From NCBI GenBank assembly GCA_026388615.1, contig JAPLJL010000349.1:1-5615 (forward strand): a stretch of 5,615 bases of DNA, read 5' to 3'. The stretch's first letter is position 1, and every line of letters begins with the position of its first letter. The position numbers and the translations under genes were made by a program. The stretch is from Pseudomonadota bacterium. Its GTDB lineage: Bacteria; Desulfobacterota; JAPLJL01. The notes beneath the pieces are model-generated. The model was not told where the DNA came from, made no database searches, and worked only from the letters and a program-made list of their open reading frames with translations. This document shows, one piece after another, positions 1 to 4,677 of the stretch.

Positions 1-95
1 TCGAGCCAGGGATTCTCCCGGGGCGGCTGGTAAAAATGTCCGTGGATGCAAAGGTAATGGTTCATGGATTTAAAAAGTTCCTTGAGAATTTCTAA
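1..95 (+). CDS. Possible C-terminal tail of an unidentified upstream gene (partial)
   Basis: One frame entering from the left edge stays open for 30 codons (from base 3) and stops at TAA 93-95. It ends in a plausible protein tail (ILPGRLVKMSVDAKVMVHGF, then KKFLENF). The other two forward frames stop at about 33 and 72. The stop lies inside the first AATTTCTAAT repeat unit at 87-96, so the last codons may come from the repeat, as they do at the end of leuB further on. I do not recognise the protein. With only 30 codons visible this could be chance, and the bases may simply be intergenic. Confidence 0.28.
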   Translation, partial: EPGILPGRLVKMSVDAKVMVHGFKKFLENF

Positions 96-305
96 TTCCT
101 AATGACGAATTTCTAATCAATGTCCAAACCTAAAATTTCTAATGCCCAATTACTAATTAATGACTACTGTCCAATTTCTAATCTTTGAGTTCTCAAATCG
201 GTCATAAATATTTGGTCATAGGTCATTATTTTTTGTTCATTAGGATTTGGTCATTGGGGTTTGGGATTTGATTAGATATTAGGCATTAGAAATTAGTCAT
301 TACCG
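84..305. repeat. AT-rich imperfect palindromic repeat element in the leuC leader
   Basis: This block is far more AT-rich than the flanking genes. The left half carries four copies of AATTTCTAAT (starting at 87, 108, 134 and 173). The right half carries the reverse form ATTAGAAATT (285-294) and related words such as CATTAGGATTT and GGTCATT. TAATGAC (100-106) is mirrored by GTCATTA (296-302), and TTTGAG (184-189) faces CTCAAA (192-197) across two bases near the centre. The whole is therefore a ~220-bp degenerate inverted repeat that could fold into one long hairpin. The unit spacing is irregular (21, 26, 39), so it is not a CRISPR. No ORF of substance is inside. It resembles degenerate intergenic palindromes seen in many uncultured bacterial genomes, but I cannot name the family. 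Confidence 0.7.
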
Positions 306-306
306 T

Positions 307-341
307 GGGCTCGAACATTTATTTATGCTGGAGCCCTCTTT
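307..341 (+). terminator. Possible weak terminator or leader hairpin
   Basis: GGGCTC (307-312) pairs perfectly with GAGCCC (331-336) across an 18-base AT-rich loop, followed by TCTTT. This could end transcription from an upstream gene or form a leader structure for leuC. The loop is long and the U tract poor, so this is only a candidate. Confidence 0.3.
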
Positions 342-380
342 AGAAATTACCCTTTTCGTTCTAGAATTAGCCGGATTCGA

Positions 381-385
381 AAGGA
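381..385 (+). promoter_or_regulatory. leuC ribosome binding site
   Basis: AAGGA lies 7 bases before the GTG at 393-395. It supports a GTG start for leuC, and the predicted N-terminus (PLTIAEKILAAHAG) begins where the family normally begins. Confidence 0.7.
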
Positions 386-392
386 AGAAAAC

Positions 393-1678
<1,286 letters not shown>

Positions 1679-1682
<4 letters not shown>

Positions 1683-1741
1683 AAAATTACTATTTAGCCA
1701 CTAAGACACCAAGACACCAAATGAGAGATATATTCTTTTAA
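1679..1741 (+). other. Short relay ORF (20 codons) created at the leuC/element junction
   Basis: ATG 1679-1681 overlaps the leuC stop (ATGA) and has GGAGG 4 bases upstream. The frame runs MKNYYLATKTPRHQ..., reading through the left inverted repeat, and stops at TAA 1739-1741, immediately followed by ATG 1742-1744. The peptide is unlikely to have a function of its own. Its interest lies in ribosome traffic: it has a good initiation site and delivers ribosomes to the next start. Confidence 0.4.
1695..1720 (+). repeat. Left terminal inverted repeat of the GxxExxY element
   Basis: It begins TAGCCACTAAGACACC and ends AAGACACCAA. Against the reverse complement of the right arm there is a single mismatch (T at 1702 where the other arm implies C). 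It contains two tandem copies of an AAGACACC unit. Confidence 0.85.
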
Positions 1742-1905
1742 ATGCTTATTAAATTAATAAGAGAACCAAGGCGCTTGGCAGTCAAACAGACTTCATATAC
1801 TTTTTCAAGCAAACCTGGTCCTAATGTTTTATGGACAGCATTCGCCGCATCGACTATCTTTCTTGCCATGCGTTCTTCCTTTTCAGATAAGGGGGTAAAA
1901 GCCAT
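1738..1905 (-). pseudogene. Truncated GxxExxY protein (N-terminal remnant)
   Basis: The 55-residue frame starts at ATG 1905-1903, with AAGGA (minus strand, at 1915-1911) five bases upstream, and stops at 1740-1738. Residues 8-37 match the N-terminus of the GxxExxY family: EKEERMARKIVDAANAVHK, then LGPGLLEKVYE with the signature Gly31-x-x-Glu34-x-x-Tyr37. Complete members are ~120-130 residues and continue into a PD-(D/E)xK-like nuclease fold. Here the frame leaves the family at about residue 41 (TAKRLGSLINLISI) and ends, so the putative catalytic residues are missing. The frame is also open upstream of the ATG through the right inverted repeat (HQDTKTPR), which is typical of these genes, but has no start codon there. 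The longer open frame reaching about 2202 is antisense to leuD and not real. Nuclease activity is not expected; family function is unknown. Confidence 0.7.
1745..1761. repeat. Short perfect palindrome inside the element
   Basis: CTTATTAA (1745-1752) and TTAATAAG (1754-1761) are perfect inverted copies around one A. It lies where the GxxExxY frame departs from its family and may mark the internal deletion joint or a small stem. Confidence 0.5.
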
Positions 1906-1913
1906 ATCTATCC

Positions 1914-1939
1914 TTGGTGTCTTGGTGTCTTGGTGGCTA
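1914..1939 (-). repeat. Right terminal inverted repeat of the GxxExxY element
   Basis: Its + strand reads TTGGTGTCTTGGTGTC and then TTGGTGGCTA. It is the inverted partner of 1695-1720 with one mismatch. On the minus strand it leads directly into the GxxExxY start, and its inner border contributes to the AAGGA ribosome binding site at 1915-1911. Confidence 0.85.
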
Positions 1940-1953
1940 CCTGAACAGTTACA

Positions 1954-2457
1954 ATGAAAATGAAAAAACTTTCCGGGCCGTCCGTCCGGGTCGGCGATAA
2001 CATCGACACCGACACCATCATCCCGGCCCGCTACCTTTCCTCCTACGACCCCAAGCTCCTGGCCGCCCACTGCCTTGAACTTCTCGACGCCAAGACCCGG
2101 GACCGGATTCACTCCGGGATCATCCTGGTCGCGGGCGCTAACTTCGGCTGCGGCTCCTCCCGGGAGCACGCCCCCCTGGCCCTCAAGGCCCGGGGCGTCC
2201 AAGCGGTGGTGGCCAAAAGCTTCGCCCGGATCTTCTTCCGGAACGGGATCAACCTGGGACTGCCCCTGATCGAAACCCCCGACGCCGCCGAGATCCCGGA
2301 CGGAGAGGTCATCGAGCTCGACCCCGCCGCCGGGAAGATCGAGATCCCGGCCGCGAAAAAAGTCTTCACCTTTACGCCCCTGCCCGGGTTCGTCGGCGAG
2401 CTCGTCGAGGCCGGGGGCCTGCTCCCCTACCTGAAGGCCGGGGGCAAGTTCGAGTAA
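1954..2457 (+). CDS. leuD: 3-isopropylmalate dehydratase small subunit (LeuD)
   Basis: This is the swivelling small subunit that completes the isopropylmalate isomerase with LeuC. At 167 residues it is the short form that pairs with the short LeuC class. Motifs are GDNIDTDTIIPARYL (14-28), GANFGCGSSREHAP (61-74) and FARIFFRNGINLGLP (90-104). The substrate-specificity loop reads YLSS (27-30), not the YLRT described for isopropylmalate enzymes nor the YLV-type loop of homoaconitases, so it does not settle the substrate. Two starts are possible, ATG 1954 and ATG 1960 (MKMKKL); the first overlaps the preceding relay ORF as ATGA. Neither has a clear Shine-Dalgarno, which is unusual for a core gene and fits loss of the original site to the upstream insertion. 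The body is GC-rich and intact. Confidence 0.95.
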   Translation: MKMKKLSGPSVRVGDNIDTDTIIPARYLSSYDPKLLAAHCLELLDAKTRDRIHSGIILVAGANFGCGSSREHAPLALKARGVQAVVAKSFARIFFRNGINLGLPLIETPDAAEIPDGEVIELDPAAGKIEIPAAKKVFTFTPLPGFVGELVEAGGLLPYLKAGGKFE

Positions 2458-2493
2458 ATCCGTCGTCCCGGTTTTCCTTCGAATACCTATTCC

Positions 2494-2512
2494 GAAATCA
2501 TCGGATTTCTTT
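2494..2512 (+). terminator. Weak candidate terminator after leuD
   Basis: GAAATC (2494-2499) and GATTTC (2504-2509) form a 6-bp stem with a 4-base loop followed by TTT. The stem is AT-rich and the T run short, so termination would be partial at best. Confidence 0.22.
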
Positions 2513-2597
2513 GATCAATCCGGTCTGTTTGGTCTCTCCAGTTCCTCTGGTTCAGTGTTCAACGTTCAATGACACAAAAAGGAAAACCCGGAAAGAT

Positions 2598-2676
2598 TGA
2601 AAATCCCCTTCAATCCCCCCCTGGCCGACACGAGCCGTCGGCTCGGGCAGGCTTTCGACAAAGGGGGAAAATTATT
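2598..2676. repeat. C-run/G-run palindromic repeat with a central GC hairpin
   Basis: TGAAAATCCCC and TTCAATCCCCCC on the left (2598-2620) face AAAGGGGGAAAATTATT on the right (2660-2676). Between them CGAGCC (2631-2636) and GGCTCG (2640-2645) form a 6-bp hairpin with loop GTC. A further arm-like word, ATTCCCCCTGACAAA, occurs at 2734-2748. This kind of dispersed AATCCCCC...GGGGGAAATT repeat is familiar from several bacterial genomes. No coding role. Confidence 0.55.
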
Positions 2677-2688
2677 CCACCCACATAC

Positions 2689-2718
2689 ACCGACACTGAC
2701 GCCGGCGCCGACATCGAC
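2689..2718 (+). repeat. Five tandem degenerate hexamers (consensus RCCGAC)
   Basis: The units ACCGAC, ACTGAC, GCCGGC, GCCGAC and ATCGAC follow each other without gaps. It looks like a short, eroded minisatellite. Confidence 0.55.
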
Positions 2719-2740
2719 CGGGGCGGTTATCGCATTCCCC

Positions 2741-2769
2741 CTGACAAAATGCTAAATTATTGGTAAACA
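2741..2769 (+). promoter_or_regulatory. Candidate sigma-70-like promoter for the toxin-antitoxin pair
   Basis: CTGACA (2741-2746) and TAAACA (2764-2769) are 17 bases apart, in an AT-rich island just before the antitoxin ribosome binding site. The -35 is good (5 of 6) and the -10 mediocre, so this is a suggestion only. Confidence 0.3.
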
Positions 2770-2776
2770 TACTGAC

Positions 2777-2784
2777 GAGGAGGG
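2777..2784 (+). promoter_or_regulatory. Ribosome binding site of the putative antitoxin
   Basis: GAGGAGGG ends 7 bases before ATG 2792 but only 4 before GTG 2789, so ATG 2792 is preferred. It is the strongest Shine-Dalgarno in the window. Confidence 0.65.
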
Positions 2785-2791
2785 CACGGTG

Positions 2792-3007
2792 ATGACGCCG
2801 GTGGAAGCAAAAGCGGAGATTTTCTGGACAGCTTTTAAATCTCTCCCGAGGAGAGAACAAAACCTGGTTTTAACCCGTCTGGCGAGTGATCGCTCGCTCC
2901 GGAGAGACCTGATGGATATTTCCATTGCGATGGAAAGAATGAACGAACCGACCCGCCCGCTGGTTCAAGTCCTCGAGGAAATCCGTGTCGCCGGGAAAAC
3001 CAAATAG
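2792..3007 (+). CDS. Putative antitoxin of a RelE/ParE-type module
   Basis: A 71-residue, mostly helical, charged protein (PVEAKAEIFWTAFKSLPRRE at residues 3-22, then a run rich in Arg, Leu and Asp) with no signal peptide or membrane segment. I do not recognise a named antitoxin family in it. The assignment rests on position: it directly precedes a RelE/ParE-like toxin, and its TAG stop (3005-3007) shares a base with the toxin GTG (3007-3009). Overlapping antitoxin-then-toxin order with a strong ribosome binding site on the first gene is standard for such modules, and ensures antitoxin excess. The C-terminal part (PTRPLVQVLEEIRVAGKTK) could be the toxin-wrapping segment. Codon use is less GC-biased than in the leu genes, suggesting acquisition. 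An extra Met results if GTG 2789 is used. Confidence 0.65.
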   Translation: MTPVEAKAEIFWTAFKSLPRREQNLVLTRLASDRSLRRDLMDISIAMERMNEPTRPLVQVLEEIRVAGKTK

Positions 3008-3267
3008 TGCCCTACCAAGTCCAAATTACCAAAAAAGCGGAGAAGGAACTCAAAAATATTGATAGAGGTATGGCATTACGTATCGGTAATAAATTGTTGG
3101 ATCTTGGAAACGAGCCACGTCCTCGGCAATCAGTCAAATTAAAAGGGACGGATTTCCATCGTTTAAAGGTGGGTGATTATCGGGTGATTTACCAGATCAA
3201 TGATTCAGAAGAAGCGGTTAACATTTTAAGCATTGGTCATCGGCGGGAAGTATATCGAGGAATTTAA
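3007..3267 (+). CDS. RelE/ParE superfamily toxin
   Basis: The 86-residue protein has the compact RelE/ParE layout. An N-terminal strand (YQVQITKKAEKELKNI) leads into two helices; KLKGTDFHRLKVGDYRVIYQ (44-63) is the characteristic central hairpin, and ILSIGHRREVYRG (73-85) is the closing strand. Basic residues Arg52, Arg59, His78, Arg79 and Arg80 plus Tyr83 lie where RelE-type mRNA interferases carry their catalytic and RNA-binding residues. Ribosome-dependent mRNA cleavage is therefore more likely than gyrase inhibition, but this is inference. The GTG start overlaps the antitoxin stop by one base, implying coupled, lower expression. The gene is notably AT-rich (AAA, ATT, TTG codons) compared with leuD and leuB and sits inside the leu cluster, 25 bases before leuB. 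It looks complete. Confidence 0.85.
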   Translation: MPYQVQITKKAEKELKNIDRGMALRIGNKLLDLGNEPRPRQSVKLKGTDFHRLKVGDYRVIYQINDSEEAVNILSIGHRREVYRGI

Positions 3268-3292
3268 ACCGGAAGGTAATTATTAACCGAAA

Positions 3293-4420
3293 ATGCCGAT
3301 CAAACCTTTAAATCTCGCAGTTATTCCCGGGGACGGGACCGGGCCGGAAGTAATCGCCGAAGGCCTGAAGGTCCTCCGGGCGGCCGCCTCGCGCTACGGA
3401 TTCAAGTATCATCTCACCCGTTTCAACCTGGGCGGGGAGCGCTACCGAAAAACCGGCGAGACCCTCCCCGACTCCGTCCTCTCCGAGCTCCGGGAGCACT
3501 CCGCGATCTACCTGGGCGCGATCGGCCATCCGGAAGTAAAGCCCGGGATCCTCGAGCAGGGCATCCTGCTGAAGCTCCGCTTCGAGCTCGACCAGTACAT
3601 CAATCTCCGCCCGGTGCAGCTCTACCCGGGCGTCCCCTGCCCCCTCCGCGATAAAGGGCCCGCGGACATCGACTTCATCGTGGTCCGGGAAAACACCGAG
3701 GGCCTCTACGTGGGGAGCGGCGGCTTTCTGAAGAAGGGCACCCCGGACGAGGTCGCCATCCAGGAATCGATCAACACCCGCCGGGGGGTGGAGCGCGTGG
3801 TCCGCTACGCCTTCCGGCTGACCCGGAAGCTCGGGCGGAAAAAGCTCACCCTCGGGGGGAAGACCAACGTCCTGACCTACGCCTTCGACCTGTGGGAACG
3901 GACCTTCCGGGAAGTGGCCCGGGAATTTCCGCGGATCGAGACCGAGTACCTGCATGTCGACGCCATCAGCATGTGGATGGTGACCCGGCCCGAGCGTTTC
4001 GACGTGATCGTCACCGACAACATGTTCGGCGACATCATCACCGACCTGGGGGCCGCCCTCCAGGGGGGCCTCGGAATCGCGGCCGGCGGCAACCTGAATC
4101 CCGAAGGGGTCTCCATGTACGAGCCGATCGGCGGGAGCGCCCCCAAGTACACCGGAAAGGGCGTGATCAACCCCCTGGCCGCCATCCTCGCCCTCAAGCT
4201 CCTGCTCGAGCATCAGGGCTTCCCCGCGGCCGCCCGGGGCGTAGAACAGGCCGTGATTTCCGTCATCCCCCGCCTGAAAAGCCTCGCCGCCGGGAAAATG
4301 GGATTCTCCACCCGTCAGGTCGGCGATCTGGTCGCGAACTCCCTGAAAAAGTGGAGCCCCACGGCTTCCAGCCGTGGCACCTCCACCAAGCTTTCGGCGG
4401 GCGTAACCCGCCGAAGCTAA
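3293..4420 (+). CDS. leuB: 3-isopropylmalate dehydrogenase (LeuB) with NADP-type cofactor residues and a repeat-derived tail
   Basis: It oxidatively decarboxylates 3-isopropylmalate to 2-oxoisocaproate, the third step of leucine synthesis. Motifs are GDGTGPEV (13-20), GILLKLRFELDQYINLRP (90-107, with the LLxLR substrate helix of isopropylmalate enzymes), VRENTEGLY (131-139, catalytic Tyr139), GGKTNVL (188-194, Lys190), HVDA (221-224, Asp223), TDNMFGDIITD (241-251) and GGSAPKYTGKGVINP (280-294). NAD-dependent LeuB has Asp-Ile after GSAP and Asp in the KDP turn. Here these are Lys285-Tyr286 and Arg232, as in NADP-isocitrate dehydrogenase. The family normally ends near residue 353 (VANSLKKW); the last ~21 residues are encoded by two hairpin repeats. 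The start ATG has no near Shine-Dalgarno (GGAAGG lies 16 bases upstream), so translation may depend on read-on from the toxin gene, which stops 25 bases before. Isocitrate or homoisocitrate dehydrogenase activity is less likely given the substrate helix and neighbours. Confidence 0.93.
   Translation: MPIKPLNLAVIPGDGTGPEVIAEGLKVLRAAASRYGFKYHLTRFNLGGERYRKTGETLPDSVLSELREHSAIYLGAIGHPEVKPGILEQGILLKLRFELDQYINLRPVQLYPGVPCPLRDKGPADIDFIVVRENTEGLYVGSGGFLKKGTPDEVAIQESINTRRGVERVVRYAFRLTRKLGRKKLTLGGKTNVLTYAFDLWERTFREVAREFPRIETEYLHVDAISMWMVTRPERFDVIVTDNMFGDIITDLGAALQGGLGIAAGGNLNPEGVSMYEPIGGSAPKYTGKGVINPLAAILALKLLLEHQGFPAAARGVEQAVISVIPRLKSLAAGKMGFSTRQVGDLVANSLKKWSPTASSRGTSTKLSAGVTRRS
4351..4386. repeat. Hairpin repeat 1 inside the 3' end of leuB
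   Basis: CCACGGCT (4359-4366) and AGCCGTGG (4370-4377) form an 8-bp stem with a 3-base loop. After a small internal loop, GTGGAG (4351-4356) pairs with CTCCAC (4381-4386), giving 14 bp in total. It encodes the LeuB residues after SLKK and is typical of dispersed REP-like palindromes. Confidence 0.75.
4389..4418. repeat. Hairpin repeat 2 supplying the end of leuB
   Basis: TTCGGCGGG (4393-4401) pairs with CCCGCCGAA (4407-4415) across the loop CGTAA. AGC (4389-4391) and GCT (4416-4418) extend the stem past one bulged T. The leuB TAA (4418-4420) starts on its final base. There is no T run after it, so it is not an obvious intrinsic terminator. Confidence 0.75.
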
Positions 4421-4666
4421 CCCTCCTTCGCTAACTTGTCCGGCATGGCTCCTGTCCAACGACCTGTCCGACGTAGCCTTATCGTAGTAGGATTATTTGA
4501 GACGTGAGCTCCGGAGGGTTTACCCGCTTAAATTTTATTCATTCCCCGGCAAATCCATAAATTTTTGCGGAGGCGGGTAAAATCCTCGATCCGCCCGCAG
4601 GTCACCGGGGGTTCTCCGGGGTTGCCCGCGGGCCCGGATACCGTTTTAATTATGATTAAGGAGACG
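4421..4666. other. Intergenic region between leuB and asd, repeat-rich, no gene
   Basis: No supported gene. The first part (4421-4490) continues the repeat block after leuB: CCTTCGCTAAC, then three loosely related TGTCC-containing units (TTGTCCGGCATGGC, TGTCCAACGACC, TGTCCGACGTAGCC). TTTACCCGC (4519-4527) and GCGGGTAAA (4573-4581) are perfect 9-bp inverted copies enclosing an AT-rich stretch where a promoter for asd could lie. Next come GCCCGCGGGC (4624-4633), a perfect palindrome flanked by CCGGG/CCCGG (4616-4620, 4633-4637), and TTAAT/ATTAA (4646-4659) just before the asd ribosome binding site. These could make a structured leader, but I see no known riboswitch. Confidence 0.5.
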
Positions 4667-4672
4667 AAGGAG
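4667..4672 (+). promoter_or_regulatory. asd ribosome binding site
   Basis: AAGGAG stands 5 bases before ATG 4678-4680. A second AAGGAG copy lies at 4658-4663. This settles the asd start. Confidence 0.75.
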
Positions 4673-4677
4673 AAACA

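Larger units (their letters stand above)
1695..1939. mobile_element. Small GxxExxY-type element with 26-bp terminal inverted repeats, inserted between leuC and leuD
   Basis: The ends are inverted repeats (1695-1720 and 1914-1939) matching at 25 of 26 positions, and each contains a tandem GACACCAA motif. Between them is AT-rich DNA unlike the GC-rich genes on both sides, with a truncated GxxExxY gene on the minus strand. ATGAAAA occurs just outside both ends (1679-1685 and 1954-1960), a possible target duplication or simply the leuD start. GxxExxY genes flanked by CACCAAGACACCAAG-type repeats recur in many environmental genomes (from memory). No transposase is encoded, so movement would have needed help from elsewhere. 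At ~245 bp this looks like an internally deleted copy. Confidence 0.72.
1742..1957 (+). other. 71-codon relay ORF antisense to the GxxExxY remnant, ending in ATGA overlap with leuD
   Basis: ATG 1742-1744 directly follows the TAA of the preceding short ORF. The frame crosses the whole element and stops at TGA 1955-1957, overlapping the leuD ATG (1954-1956) as ATGA. The translation (MLIKLIREPRRLAVKQ..., ...SILGVLVSWWLPEQLQ) is the antisense of the GxxExxY gene plus right repeat and has no family of its own that I know. There is no convincing Shine-Dalgarno before it. I list it for its position: it could carry terminating ribosomes from leuC to leuD. A genuine protein function is unlikely. Confidence 0.35.
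2458..2776. other. Intergenic repeat mosaic between leuD and the toxin-antitoxin pair
   Basis: About 320 bases with no convincing gene; a 65-codon frame at 2569-2766 has no protein character. Contents from left to right are: a weak stem GAAATC/GATTTC (2494-2509) followed by TTTG; a TTTGGTCTCTCCAG/TTCCTCTGG pyrimidine-rich stretch (2528-2552); a C-run/G-run inverted repeat (2598-2676); a hexamer repeat (2689-2718); and a possible promoter (2741-2769). Composition changes several times, suggesting layered small insertions rather than one spacer. Confidence 0.6.

Noticed and set aside
87..182. CRISPR-like array of AATTTCTAAT words
   Set aside because: Units are only ~10 bases, spacing is irregular (21, 26, 39) and reverse copies follow; this is a palindrome, not a CRISPR.
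301..392. T-box or leucine attenuator leader before leuC
   Set aside because: No T-box sequence, no run of leucine codons in a leader peptide, and only one weak hairpin.
1906..2202. Upstream extension of the GxxExxY frame (total 154 aa)
   Set aside because: The part beyond the right inverted repeat is antisense to leuD and unlike the family; the true start is ATG 1905-1903 with a ribosome site.
2569..2766. 65-aa + strand frame after leuD
   Set aside because: Made of repeat sequence (C runs, hexamers), no ribosome site and no protein-like pattern.
3892..4434. 180-aa + strand frame within leuB
   Set aside because: Out-of-frame shadow rich in Arg and Pro, fully inside leuB.
3308..4459. 383-aa open frame on the minus strand across leuB
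   Set aside because: Shadow frame caused by high GC at third positions; leuB has all catalytic motifs on the other strand.
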